Shown here: piece by piece, positions 16,215 through 24,529 of the stretch
How the letters are laid out: each line of letters opens with the position of its first letter
Numbering within the stretch: the stretch's first letter is position 1
Source: Fertoeibacter niger
Lineage (GTDB): Bacteria; Pseudomonadota; Alphaproteobacteria; Rhodobacterales; Rhodobacteraceae
Direction: 5' to 3'
Length of the DNA: 64,000 bases
Assembly (NCBI RefSeq): GCF_009380135.2
Contig: NZ_WHUT02000001.1
Coordinates: 1 to 64,000, forward strand
Notes under the pieces: generated by a model
Seen by the model: only the letters and a program-made list of their open reading frames with translations
What the model was told of the DNA's origin: nothing
Databases searched by the model: none
Position numbers and translations under genes: made by a program

Positions 16215-16337
16215 ATGCTGAAGGAAATCGCCGCCGTGTTCGACCGCTCCTCCGCCACGTTGCTGGAAGACAGCATCGGTGTCGCCGGGCTGTTCTCGCT
16301 TCTCATCGCCGCGCTGTGTCTGCCCGGCCTTGTCTGA
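16215..16337 (+). CDS. 40-residue single-pass membrane microprotein behind an SOS box
   Basis: Too short for standard gene calling. It starts at ATG 16215 after a good Shine-Dalgarno (AGAAAGGGA, ~8 nt spacing) and ends at TGA 16335-16337. An amphipathic N-terminal part (MLKEIAAVFDRSSATLLED) is followed by one hydrophobic helix (SIGVAGLFSLLIAALCLPGLV) ending at the C-terminus. Promoter, LexA box, RBS, ORF and downstream terminator form a complete small transcription unit. SOS-induced membrane microproteins that block division are known (SidA in Caulobacter), but sequence similarity to it is not claimed. I do not recognise the family. Confidence 0.6.
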   Translation: MLKEIAAVFDRSSATLLEDSIGVAGLFSLLIAALCLPGLV

Positions 16338-16477
16338 ATTCGTTCCTGCCGGGGGTCTGGCGTGATGCTGCCCTTGCCTGAACACACGTTTCTGCCTGCG
16401 GTCTGACCTCGGGGCGCATGTCCCCAACTGCCTCGCGTCATTGCCTCTGACGCCCTCCCGAACAGACACGCCACTTG

Positions 16478-16514
16478 CCGCCGCCATCCCTTTGGATGAG
16501 CGGCGGTTTTTTTT
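16478..16514 (+). terminator. Rho-independent terminator
   Basis: Stem CCGCCG (16478-16483) with CGGCGG (16501-16506), extended inside by ATCC/GGAT around a CTTT loop, then eight T (16507-16514). It ends the microprotein transcript. The DNA between 16338 and 16477 holds no other gene that I can see. Confidence 0.85.
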
Positions 16515-16631
16515 GACTTGGCTCGGGGCGGGTGACGTGCCGCAGCGGCGGCATTGCGCAGCCCCGATCACGCCAACCGGTCACACCGGTCCGATTTAGC
16601 CAACCGGTCTGGCCCCCCAGATCGCGCCATC

Positions 16632-16674
16632 AGATCACGCCGCCCCAGTCACGCCGCCCCAGTCACGCCGCCCG
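16632..16674. repeat. Short tandem repeat at the 3' end of the NifU-like gene
   Basis: Three adjacent units of AGTCACGCCGCCCC (first unit AGATCACGCCGCCCC, last ending CCCG) overlap the last codons of the NifU-like gene. Upstream, at about 16568-16610, CCAACCGGTC occurs twice. The rest of 16515-16662 shows no gene. Confidence 0.6.
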
Positions 16675-17106
16675 TTCGGCGGCCAGCATCGCCTCGGCGG
16701 CGGCCTCGATCGGCAGCAGGATCGAGGCATGGCGGTTCTTGTAGTCCCGCGCCGGAAGCAGCACCTCGAAACCGTCAAACGGCGCTGCGGGCACCGGGCC
16801 GCCATCCTTCAGCATGGCGCGCAAAGCATCGCGCGCCGCCTCCACCTCGGCGCGGCTGCGCCCCTTTAGCGCCCGGCCCATGACCGAGGCCGCCGCCTGA
16901 CCCAGCGCGCAGGCTTTCACATCCTGTGCGAAATCCGCCACCCGCCCGTCGCGCAGCACCAGATCCACCGTCACGGTCGATCCACACAGCGGCGAGCGGC
17001 GTTTCGCGCTGCCCTGCGGGGCCGTCAGCCGCCCCAGATGCGGAATGTCGGCGGCCAGTTCCAGAATCCGGCCGGAGTAGAGTTTGATCAGATCGCTGTC
17101 GCTCAT
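16663..17106 (-). CDS. NifU/IscU-like iron-sulfur cluster scaffold
   Basis: 147-residue cytoplasmic protein of the NifU N-terminal family. SPLCGSTVTVDL carries the first ligand Cys with its following residues, and VKACALGQAAASVM the second. The position of the third ligand (Cys in typical CALLPW ends) reads RHASILLPIEA here, so the third cysteine is missing; such a variant may still bind with other ligands or act as a carrier. No suf/isc gene is adjacent; the divergent neighbour is hisI with a 120-bp gap. Confidence 0.85.
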   Translation of the reverse strand: MSDSDLIKLYSGRILELAADIPHLGRLTAPQGSAKRRSPLCGSTVTVDLVLRDGRVADFAQDVKACALGQAAASVMGRALKGRSRAEVEAARDALRAMLKDGGPVPAAPFDGFEVLLPARDYKNRHASILLPIEAAAEAMLAAERAA

Positions 17107-17226
17107 GCTGTGGTCTGCCTGTTTGCGCTGATGTCCGGCACCGGGCTTTCCTTGCCGGGCGCAGCACCTTAGATAGCCTGCAATCCAGATAGGGCCCTGC
17201 CGCCCGTTTGAAAAGGAGCAAGCCCG

Positions 17227-17586
17227 ATGGCCTTCGACCCCTCAAGCCTAAAGTATGATGCCAATGGCCTGCTTCCCGCCATCGCGCAGGACCATGCGAC
17301 GGGCGAGGTGCTGATGCTGGCCTGGATGAACGCGCAATCGCTGGCAGAAACGCTGGCCAGCGGGCAAGTGACTTATTGGTCACGCTCGCGGCAGGCGCTG
17401 TGGGCCAAGGGCGCGACCTCGGGCCATGTGCAGCGGCTAGTGGAGTTGCGGCTGGATTGCGACCGCGACTGCCTGCTGCTGCTGGTCGATCAGACCGGCC
17501 CGGCCTGCCACACCCTCCGCCGGTCATGCTTTTACACCGCGCTGCGCGGGGGGGACGAGGTGGAGATCATGGCACCTTTGCCGTAA
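17227..17586 (+). CDS. hisI: Phosphoribosyl-AMP cyclohydrolase HisI
   Basis: 119-residue stand-alone enzyme opening the ring of phosphoribosyl-AMP, third step of histidine synthesis, zinc and magnesium dependent. Motifs: [43 protein letters not shown] with metal Asp/Cys residues, and [10 protein letters not shown]. No HisE domain is fused. AAAAGGAGCAAGCCC precedes the ATG as Shine-Dalgarno. It stands alone, without other his genes nearby. Confidence 0.95.
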   Translation: MAFDPSSLKYDANGLLPAIAQDHATGEVLMLAWMNAQSLAETLASGQVTYWSRSRQALWAKGATSGHVQRLVELRLDCDRDCLLLLVDQTGPACHTLRRSCFYTALRGGDEVEIMAPLP

Positions 17587-17592
17587 GGGCAA

Positions 17593-17611
17593 GATTTTTC
17601 GCAGAAAAATC
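17593..17611. terminator. Bidirectional terminator between hisI and apbE
   Basis: Perfect inverted repeat GATTTTTC-GCA-GAAAAATC in the 32-bp gap between the convergent genes. The A/T tracts of the arms give a U-rich end on either strand. Confidence 0.7.
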
Positions 17612-17618
17612 GAGGCGG

Positions 17619-18494
17619 CTAAAGGCTGGTCAGATCGCCCGCGCTATCCACCAGCGTGATGCGCCCCACCCCGGGCAGCCGGGCGCGGATGCCGGGAATC
17701 GCCGCGCGCGGCGCAAAGACCAGTGCCGTTGACAGGCCATCGGCCAGCGCCGCCGTATCCGCCTCGACCGTGACGCTGGACCACAGCGGCGCAAGACCTT
17801 GCGGATGCAGGATATGCGCCCGCCCACCGATGGTCATCGCCCCGGGGCTGGAGGTGGCCACCGCCCCGCCGGTGATCTGCCGCTGCGCCAGCATCCCGGC
17901 CACGGGGTCGGCCACCCCCAGCGCGAATGGCCCGCCAAGGGCGGCAAATTCGCCGATGTTGATCAGCGCATGGTCAAAGCCGTGCCGCGCCAGCAGCGCG
18001 CGCACCGCATCTGTGGCAAAACCCTGCGCGATGCCGTTGAAGGTCAGCGCCTGGCCGGGGGCCAGCACCACGGCCCCGTCATGCCGCACCCGCCGCCAGC
18101 CGGTGGCACGCGCTGCCGCAGCCACATCGCCGCCATCCGCCAGCGCCCGCCACAGGGGCTGCACCGTGGGGTCAAATATCCCGTCCGTTGCCTTGTGCAG
18201 CACATCGGTCAGGGCGCAGAGCGCGTGATACGCGGGCGAGGGGGAGGCCAACCGCCCCGCAGCGTTAAGCCGCACCAGCGCCGAATCCGCGCGATACAGG
18301 CTGAACTCTCGCTCGATCCGGGCCAGCAACGGCGGGATGGCGGCCAAGACGCGCTGGGCTGCCCCGGCCTCGCCCCGCAGCACCACCTCCGCCTCGGCCC
18401 CCAATGCGACACCTTGCCAGCGCCAGTCGCCCGCCTGCGCTGCACGCGGCAGCAGCGCCGCCGCCGCCACCTGCAAGAACCGCCGCCGTTTCAT
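17619..18494 (-). CDS. apbE: FAD:protein FMN transferase (ApbE/NosX type)
   Basis: 291-residue exported enzyme that attaches FMN covalently to threonine of target flavoproteins. The N-terminus MKRRRFLQVAAAALLPRAAQAG is a Tat-like signal. Family motifs: EFSLYRADSALVRLN, GIFDPTVQPLW, LTFNGIAQGFATD (FAD site), LINIGEFAALGG, and AVATSSPGAMTIGGRAHILHP-type metal loop. Its ATG overlaps the stop of the NosR-like gene (ATGA), so the transferase is made together with its presumed substrate. Confidence 0.9.
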   Translation of the reverse strand: MKRRRFLQVAAAALLPRAAQAGDWRWQGVALGAEAEVVLRGEAGAAQRVLAAIPPLLARIEREFSLYRADSALVRLNAAGRLASPSPAYHALCALTDVLHKATDGIFDPTVQPLWRALADGGDVAAAARATGWRRVRHDGAVVLAPGQALTFNGIAQGFATDAVRALLARHGFDHALINIGEFAALGGPFALGVADPVAGMLAQRQITGGAVATSSPGAMTIGGRAHILHPQGLAPLWSSVTVEADTAALADGLSTALVFAPRAAIPGIRARLPGVGRITLVDSAGDLTSL

Positions 18495-20560
18495 TCCGCC
18501 ACCGCAGGCATCAAGGGCCGCCGCCCCCGCGCGGCAAGTATCAGGGGCACGCAGGCCTTGGGGTCGTCATGGATGGTCACGCAGTCAAGGCACTGGAAAC
18601 ATTCGGCATAGTCGATCTTGCCCGAGGGCTTTATCGCGCCATAGCTGCATTTCACACGGCACAGCTGGCAGGGTGATCCGCATTCCGCCCGCCGCGCGAT
18701 CCAGTCGCGGCCCCGGATCAGCCCGCCGATGGCCATCACCGCGCCCAGCGGGCAGACATAGCGGCAGAACCCCTTGAAGGTGAACATCCCCAGCACCAGC
18801 CAGCCCGCCGCATAGGCCACATAATACCATTCGCGCAGGAAAAATGTGGTGATCGCGGTCTTGAACGGCTCCACCTCGGCCACAAGGTCGACCCGGTCGG
18901 GTGCAAGGGCCAGCGTCACCAGCATGCCCGCCAGCAGCGCGTATTTCACCCGCTTCAGCTGCCCGTCCCACAGCACCGACGGCTGCCATTGCGGCAGGCG
19001 CAGCAGGCGGCCCAGATGATGCGCAAACTCCTGCAACGCGCCGAAGGGGCAAAGCCAGCCACAGAACAGCCCGCGCCCCCACAGAACGAAACCCGCGATG
19101 GTCACGCCCCAGATGGCCAGCGAGAACGGATCATAGAGCAGATAGGCCAGTGAACCGCCCTCGACTCCCGTGCGCAGGGTGGCCAGCGGGGTGACGATGG
19201 ACAGCTGCCCTTGCCCCCACCAGCCGATGAAGGCGGTGACAAAGGCAAGCACCACCAGCCTGACGGGCGTATATGTGGCCATGGCAGCCAACCGGTGCAT
19301 CCCCGGCCCCAAGGCCAGCAAAAGCCCCGCCAGAAACACCGCCAGCACCACAAGATCGGCCTGCCGGTTGAAGATCGCCTCGCGCCATGGGGCCAGCCGT
19401 TCCACCACGCCGGGGCGCAGAAAGAACCGCTCGGGCGTGGCGTGGGTCAAAGACAGGGTGACAGTGCCGGATTCGGGCTGGAACATGCCGTGTTCCCGCA
19501 CAGCCTGCACGTTCAGCACCCAGGGCCGCGTGGGGTCCAGCCCCAGCCGCCGGTCGGTGCGCAGGATCATCGCGCTGCCCTCGGGCACGCCGGGTGCGGT
19601 GGAAAAGATCAGATCGGCATCGCGCAGCGCCACCGGCAGGCCATCCTGATCCGCCGACAGCCGGTCTGGCGCGGTGTTGCGCACGAAATCGGGGCTGACC
19701 AGCCCGTGCCGCCCGGCGTCGATCACCAGAAACGGCTCGTCATGGTCGGAAACGGCCATGAAGCGTTGCAGGTCACGAAAGCCATCGTCATCCAGCACGG
19801 CGCGGGCAATGGCGGGCGGGCCGATATCCACCAGCCACAGGTCAAGATACAGGCCCTCGGGGTCGGCCTGCGCCTCAGGGTCGTCATCCGCCCAGAGCGT
19901 GCCCGCGAAAGCCGCGTCGATTTCGGCATTCGTCACCCGCAGATTGCGCGCCAGCCCCTGATCCACCAGCGCGGGCCAGTCCAGCGGCTCGGCATGATCC
20001 GGGTCGGGATAGGCGGGCGGGGCGGTGCTGATGCCCTGCATCTTTTCGCGCGCCACCTGCAACGTTGCCGCCAGCAGCGATTCATGCGCAATGCGGACCG
20101 ATGCGGTGGCCTTGGTCACGCCGTCGAGGTAAACCAGATCAGACCCCGCACCGGCCTCGCCGTAAGGTGTGCCCACCACCAGCGCCGTGTTGATCGAATG
20201 GCCGCGGTATTGCTCGAAGAACTTGTGGAACGGGGCCTCGCCCAGACCCGAGACGAAAATCGGCTCGTTATGCGCGATCAGCCGCACGTCGATGAACCTG
20301 CCCTCCAGATCCAGCATCACCAGCATGTTGATCGGCGCGCCGGAAAAGCCGGGCAGGGGGGCCATCGGTTCTGTTTCAAAGACATAGCCCGCCTCGGCCC
20401 CGCCCGAATTGCGCAGCGACCACACCCCATTGTCGTTAAGCGGCTCGCCCAGGGCATAGGGTGGCACGATGAAGGCTTCGATCGCCGATTGCTCCAGCGG
20501 CGCTGCAGCCAGCAGCGGGGCGAACAGGAACCACAGGGCAAGGGCCAGAAAGTTGCGCAT
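18491..20560 (-). CDS. NosR/NirI-family flavoprotein with 4Fe-4S clusters
   Basis: 689-residue membrane protein, start set at MRNFLALALWFLFAPLLAAA (signal/TM); the frame extends 24 codons upstream without a better RBS. The periplasmic FMN-binding domain (about 75-165) contains DGVTKATAS, close to the D-x-x-T-[GS]-A-T flavinylation motif but with Lys in the Gly/Ser position. Several TM helices follow (395-600), then cytoplasmic Cys motifs: CGWLCPFGALQ, CRYVCPLGAVMAIGG, CGSPCQLCRVKC and CFQCLDC (4Fe-4S). NosR proteins supply electrons to nitrous oxide reductase, but no nosZ, nosD or nosFY is nearby, so the partner is unknown. Confidence 0.85.
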   Translation of the reverse strand: MRNFLALALWFLFAPLLAAAPLEQSAIEAFIVPPYALGEPLNDNGVWSLRNSGGAEAGYVFETEPMAPLPGFSGAPINMLVMLDLEGRFIDVRLIAHNEPIFVSGLGEAPFHKFFEQYRGHSINTALVVGTPYGEAGAGSDLVYLDGVTKATASVRIAHESLLAATLQVAREKMQGISTAPPAYPDPDHAEPLDWPALVDQGLARNLRVTNAEIDAAFAGTLWADDDPEAQADPEGLYLDLWLVDIGPPAIARAVLDDDGFRDLQRFMAVSDHDEPFLVIDAGRHGLVSPDFVRNTAPDRLSADQDGLPVALRDADLIFSTAPGVPEGSAMILRTDRRLGLDPTRPWVLNVQAVREHGMFQPESGTVTLSLTHATPERFFLRPGVVERLAPWREAIFNRQADLVVLAVFLAGLLLALGPGMHRLAAMATYTPVRLVVLAFVTAFIGWWGQGQLSIVTPLATLRTGVEGGSLAYLLYDPFSLAIWGVTIAGFVLWGRGLFCGWLCPFGALQEFAHHLGRLLRLPQWQPSVLWDGQLKRVKYALLAGMLVTLALAPDRVDLVAEVEPFKTAITTFFLREWYYVAYAAGWLVLGMFTFKGFCRYVCPLGAVMAIGGLIRGRDWIARRAECGSPCQLCRVKCSYGAIKPSGKIDYAECFQCLDCVTIHDDPKACVPLILAARGRRPLMPAVAE

Positions 20561-20678
20561 GGGCCGGACGATAGGCGCATCCCGGCCCCTGCGGCCATAG
20601 GACGAAGGTAGAGGCGCATCGCGGGCAGGCACGGCTTAAGGTTCGCCTGCGTCGGATGTGGCGCGGGGGCCACTCATC

Positions 20679-20698
20679 ACGCCTTGGCGGGCGTTTTT
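20679..20698 (+). terminator. Terminator-like hairpin upstream of the orphan permease
   Basis: ACGCC-N6-GGCGT followed by five T on the plus strand. A second hairpin TGGC-N6-GCCA lies just before it (about 20659-20672). No plus-strand gene lies upstream within reach (the NosR-like gene is on the minus strand), so this could end a small RNA or a leader attenuator for the ABC permease gene. I matched it to no known riboswitch. Confidence 0.35.
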
Positions 20699-20790
20699 CG
20701 TTGCGGCGCGCAACAAGCAACCGGCAGCGCGCGGCGGGCGATCCGGCCCGACAGAATGAAACCGCGTCACCCCCGGCGGGCGGAGGAACC

Positions 20791-21549
20791 ATGCGCCAGA
20801 CAACACGCGACCCGGTGATATTCCTGTTGTCGATGGCCGGTTTTGTGCTGTTCTGGGCGGCGCTGGCCTGGGCCAAGGCCGACCCCCGCGTTCTGCCCGG
20901 CCCGTGGGAGGTGATGGTTGAGGTGGCCGATGAGGCCGCGTCAGGCGCGCTGGCCCGGCATGTGGGGGCCACGCTGCTGCGCGTGGCGCTGGCCTTTGCG
21001 CTGGCGATGAGCCTGGGCACCGCGCTGGGGCTGGCGCTGGGCCGCTGGCGCAGGCTTGACCGCTGGGCCGACCCCTGGGTGATGATCTTCCTGAACCTGC
21101 CCGCGCTGGTGGTGATCGTGCTGTGCTATCTGTGGATCGGGCTGAACGAACTGGCCGCCGTGGTGGCCGTGACGGTGAACAAGACCGCCATGGTGCTGGT
21201 GACGGTGCGCGAAGGCGCCCGGACGCTGGACCGCGCGGTGGCCGAGATGGCGCAGGTCTACCGTCTGACCCCGCTGGCCCGCCTGCGCCATGTGGTGCTG
21301 CCGCAACTGGCGCCCTACATGGCGGCTTCGGCCCGCAACGGGCTGGCCGTCATCTGGAAAATCGTGCTTGTGGTGGAGTTTCTGGGCCGCTCCGATGGCG
21401 TGGGCTTCCAGATCCACCTGCGGTTCCAGCTGTTCGACATCCCCGGCGTGATGGCCTATGCGCTCAGCTTTGTGGCCGTGATGCTGGTGCTGGATTACGG
21501 GGTGATCCAGCCGTGGGAACGGAGAGCGGGGAAGTGGCGGGGGGTGTGA
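20791..21549 (+). CDS. ABC transporter permease, SsuC/TauC type (orphan)
   Basis: 252-residue inner-membrane permease with about six TM helices. Start ATG at 20791 has GGAGG five bases upstream. The BPD_transp_1 domain holds the EAA-like loop EMAQVYRLTPLARLRHVVLPQLAPYMAASAR and the VLPGPWEV N-terminal stretch seen in nitrate/sulfonate/taurine permeases. The ATPase and substrate-binding genes that normally flank it are absent on both sides, so it must work with partners encoded elsewhere. Substrate unknown. Confidence 0.85.
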   Translation: MRQTTRDPVIFLLSMAGFVLFWAALAWAKADPRVLPGPWEVMVEVADEAASGALARHVGATLLRVALAFALAMSLGTALGLALGRWRRLDRWADPWVMIFLNLPALVVIVLCYLWIGLNELAAVVAVTVNKTAMVLVTVREGARTLDRAVAEMAQVYRLTPLARLRHVVLPQLAPYMAASARNGLAVIWKIVLVVEFLGRSDGVGFQIHLRFQLFDIPGVMAYALSFVAVMLVLDYGVIQPWERRAGKWRGV

Positions 21550-21552
21550 GTG

Positions 21553-22527
21553 TCACCCCCGCCCATGCCCCTCATCCCAATCCAGCACGGGGTTGATCGG
21601 CAAGATCCTGTGCGGGTTTATCGTGGCGTGGCTGTAGTGGTAGTGGCGCACGATATGGTCGAAATGCACCGTCTCGCGCACGCCCGGCCATTGGTAAAGC
21701 GCCCGGGCATAGGCCCACAGATGCGGGTAATCCACGATCCGCCGCCGGTTGCATTTGAAATGCAGGTGATAGACCGGATCAAACCGCAACAGCGTGGTGA
21801 ACAGCCGCCAGTCGGCCTCGGTGATCACATCGCCTAGCAGATAGCGGTGGTCGGCAAGATGCCCCTCCAGCCAGTCGAGGCTGTCGAACAGCGGGTGCAC
21901 GGCGGCATCATAGGCGGCCTGAGTGGTGGCGAAACCGGCCTTGTAGACGCCGTTGTTCACCGAGTCATAGATGCGGGTGTTGAACGCCTCGATCCGCTCG
22001 CGCAGCGGTTCGGGCCAGTAATCGGCGCTGTTTCCAGTCAGCCCGTCAAAGGCGCTGTTGAACATGCGGATGATTTCCGACGATTCATTGCTGACAATGG
22101 TTTCGCGCAGTGTGTCCCACAGCACCGGCACCGTCACGCGGCCCGAAATGCCCGGATCGGCGCGGGTGTAGATGTTACGCAGGAAGGGCAGGCCGAACAA
22201 TGCGTCGCCGGTGGCGCCCGGAAAATCGGTGGCAAAGGTCCAGCCGTCATCCAGCATGTCGGGATGCACCACTGACACGCCGATATGCTCCTGCAAGCCC
22301 TTGAGGCTGCGGAAGATCAGCGTGCGGTGCGCCCAGGGGCAGGCATGCGAGACATAAAGGTGATAGCGCCCGGATTCGGCCGGAAATGCGCCGCTACCTG
22401 ACGGCCCGGCGCTGTCATCGGGTGTAATCCAGTTGCGGAATGTGGTGGTGGTGCGTTCAAACCGCCCGCCGGTCGCGCGGGTGTCATACCATTCGCTGCT
22501 CCACGCGCCGTCGATCAGTTGTCCCAT
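21553..22527 (-). CDS. Glutathionyl-hydroquinone reductase (GST Xi class)
   Basis: 324-residue cytoplasmic enzyme that reduces glutathionyl-hydroquinones, with glutathione, to free hydroquinones. Start at MGQLIDGAW, the typical N-terminus of this family; the frame is open further upstream. Catalytic Cys63 is in HACPWAHRT. C-terminal helical domain with the conserved YLLGDVITEADWRLFTTLLRFD and VYHLHFKCN motifs; its length fits. PcpF in chlorophenol degraders belongs to this family. It lies at the edge of the aromatic cluster and next to the LysR gene on the same strand, so it is likely part of quinone handling there. Confidence 0.92.
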   Translation of the reverse strand: MGQLIDGAWSSEWYDTRATGGRFERTTTTFRNWITPDDSAGPSGSGAFPAESGRYHLYVSHACPWAHRTLIFRSLKGLQEHIGVSVVHPDMLDDGWTFATDFPGATGDALFGLPFLRNIYTRADPGISGRVTVPVLWDTLRETIVSNESSEIIRMFNSAFDGLTGNSADYWPEPLRERIEAFNTRIYDSVNNGVYKAGFATTQAAYDAAVHPLFDSLDWLEGHLADHRYLLGDVITEADWRLFTTLLRFDPVYHLHFKCNRRRIVDYPHLWAYARALYQWPGVRETVHFDHIVRHYHYSHATINPHRILPINPVLDWDEGHGRG

Positions 22528-22605
22528 GGTCTGCCCCTTTGTTTCATTTGCAAAGATGGGCCCGCCGCCCGCGACTGCAACACCGCAGCAGCGCACAGCG
22601 CCTGT

Positions 22606-23556
22606 TCACCGCCCCCAGACCACCGCATTCTCGTGCCGCTTGATCAGGTGTTTCAGTTCCACAAAGGCCTTTGTCACAAAGGCCGCGAACCGGTCAGCCG
22701 CCTGCGACCGTTGCACCCCGGCCCGGCGCAAGATGCCAAGCGACCGGTTGGGCTGCGGTATCTCCAGCGGCAGCACGGTGATCCGCGCCTCTTTCCGCGT
22801 GGCAAAGACCACCGAATGCGGCAGAACGGCCAGAGCATTGGTTTCGGCCATGTAGTTGATCACGCTCATCAACGACCCGCCGGAATAGCGGATCGTCAGA
22901 TCTGACATGCCGATGGTCAGAAGGATCGAATGCAGGTCCGACAGCAGGGGCGAGCCGGGCAGGGGGGCCACCCAGGGAAAATCCGTCAGATCCGAGGTTT
23001 GCAGCCGGGGTTTGCGCAGCAAGGGATGCGCCATGCGGCAGGCCACGATGTTGCGGCCCGGCAGAATCTCGGTGAATTCGAACCCCGGGGCCACATCCAG
23101 CAGGCCCATCGGCACGATGCCAAGGTCGATCTTTTCGCTTTCCAGCGCCTGTGAAAGCTCTGGCAGGTTGCCGTAGGACTGGTGCACCGCCACATCCGGC
23201 TCGATGTTCTGGAATTCTGCCACCATGCGCGAGATCATCGCATCCATGAAGAACGGCACGCCGCCCACCTGCACCTGCCCCTTGGTGCCGCGCAGGAAAC
23301 CCTGCACCGCATCGGAGGCCTGCCGCGAGGCGGCGATGATGATGCGGCCCTGACCGGCCAGTTGCAGCCCCAGCGCGGTGGGTTGCAGCGGGCGTTTGCC
23401 TTTCTGGAACAGTGGCTCGCCCACCCGCGCCTCGAGCATGGCCAGCGACCGCGACACGGCGGGCTGCGACAGGCCCAGCAGCGCCGCCCCTTCCGAGACG
23501 CCGCCCGCGTCGATCACGGCGGCAAGTTGCATGAGATGGCGTTCGTTCAGGCGCAT
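22606..23556 (-). CDS. LysR-type regulator of the aromatic cluster
   Basis: 316 residues from MRLNERHLMQLAAV (nine further codons are open upstream). N-terminal winged HTH (about 4-62) with GGVSEGAALLGLSQPAVSRSL recognition helix, then a periplasmic-binding-type effector domain (90-300). It is transcribed away from the intradiol dioxygenase gene with an 86-bp gap, the classical arrangement for a LysR activator of aromatic catabolism. The inducer is likely a pathway intermediate (inference). Confidence 0.88.
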   Translation of the reverse strand: MRLNERHLMQLAAVIDAGGVSEGAALLGLSQPAVSRSLAMLEARVGEPLFQKGKRPLQPTALGLQLAGQGRIIIAASRQASDAVQGFLRGTKGQVQVGGVPFFMDAMISRMVAEFQNIEPDVAVHQSYGNLPELSQALESEKIDLGIVPMGLLDVAPGFEFTEILPGRNIVACRMAHPLLRKPRLQTSDLTDFPWVAPLPGSPLLSDLHSILLTIGMSDLTIRYSGGSLMSVINYMAETNALAVLPHSVVFATRKEARITVLPLEIPQPNRSLGILRRAGVQRSQAADRFAAFVTKAFVELKHLIKRHENAVVWGR

Positions 23557-23642
23557 AACAGAATGGTATACTGTGTGGCGCAATAAGCATCAACTTTCTG
23601 TGCTCCGACGCTAACATTCCGACAGGGATCGGGGAGGATGCC
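23557..23642. promoter_or_regulatory. Divergent promoter/operator region of the aromatic cluster
   Basis: The 86-bp gap contains the palindrome-like ATGGTATACTGTGTGG with a TATACT hexamer at 23567-23572, a T-N11-A type LysR site candidate. GGGGAGGA (about 23630-23637) serves as Shine-Dalgarno for the TTG start at 23643. Confidence 0.4.
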
Positions 23643-24527
23643 TTGGAGGGAAATCAACCATCACTGGTGCCGTCTGCGCCCCTGCACGATCTGGCCCAGC
23701 GGCTGATCGCCACGGGCGAGGGCCGGCTGGTCAGCGGCCTGCTGGCGGCGGTGCAGCATGTGCATGCGCTGGTAGCCGAAACCCGCCCCTCGGCAGACGA
23801 GATGCGCGCCGTGATCGACTTTCTGACCGAGGTGGGCCACAGCGCCGACGCGCGGCGGCAGGAATGGGTATTGCTGGCCGATGTGCTGGGCGTGTCCACG
23901 CTGGTGGAGGATATGAACGCGCAGCGCCCGCTTGGTGCCACGCCGAATACCGTGGCCGGGCCGTTCTACCGCGCCGATGTGCCTGAAACCGCCAATGGTG
24001 GCAGCATCTGCCGCGATGGCAGCGGTGCGCCGCTGCGGGTGACGGGGCGGATCACCGATCTGGCCGGGGCCGGTCTGGGCCCGTCGCTGGTCGAGGTGTG
24101 GCAGGCCAATGGTGCGGGCGTCTACGAGAATCAGGAACCCGACCTGCAACCCGAATTCAACCTGCGCGGCCGGCTGGTGACAGATTCGCTGGGCCGGTTC
24201 AGCTTTCATTCCGTGCGGCCCAAGGGCTACCGGCTTCCCGATGATGGCCCGGTGGGGCGGGTGCTGACCGGGCTTGGCCTGGCGCTGGAACGGCCCGCGC
24301 ATCTGCATTTCCGCGTGACCGCGCCCGGATGCCAGGTGCTGACCACGCATGTGTTTGACCGCAGCGACCCGGCGCTGGCGCGCGATGCGATGTTCGCGGT
24401 GAAACCGGAACTGCTGGCCGACATCACGCCTGACCCTGACCTGGCGGGGGCGTGGCGGCTGAACGTGACATTCGTGCTGGCCCCGCTGGCTGGCCACACA
24501 CCACAACCGACCCGAGGGAGGATCTGA
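23643..24527 (+). CDS. Intradiol ring-cleavage dioxygenase, hydroxyquinol/catechol 1,2-dioxygenase type (copy A)
   Basis: 294-residue non-haem Fe(III) enzyme opening an aromatic diol between the hydroxyls. Start is TTG 23643 after a strong GGGGAGGA. Residues ~20-100 are the N-terminal dimerisation domain. Fe ligands in expected order: Tyr161 (GAGVYENQ), Tyr196 (PKGYRLPDDGPVG), His220 and His222 (RPAHLHF). It is related to, but clearly different from, the second intradiol enzyme at 34053. Substrate may be hydroxyquinol (giving maleylacetate) since maleylacetate reductase lies two genes downstream; a substituted catechol is an alternative. It probably heads the operon running to about 34.9 kb. 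Confidence 0.88.
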   Translation: MEGNQPSLVPSAPLHDLAQRLIATGEGRLVSGLLAAVQHVHALVAETRPSADEMRAVIDFLTEVGHSADARRQEWVLLADVLGVSTLVEDMNAQRPLGATPNTVAGPFYRADVPETANGGSICRDGSGAPLRVTGRITDLAGAGLGPSLVEVWQANGAGVYENQEPDLQPEFNLRGRLVTDSLGRFSFHSVRPKGYRLPDDGPVGRVLTGLGLALERPAHLHFRVTAPGCQVLTTHVFDRSDPALARDAMFAVKPELLADITPDPDLAGAWRLNVTFVLAPLAGHTPQPTRGRI

Positions 24528-24529
24528 CG

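Noticed and set aside
16081-17226. tRNA or other structural RNA genes in the non-coding gaps
   Set aside because: No cloverleaf, T-loop GTTCGA or CCA-end pattern could be found.
20600-20700. TPP, SAM-II or cobalamin riboswitch upstream of the permease
   Set aside because: None of the conserved boxes of these riboswitches is visible; only generic hairpins are.
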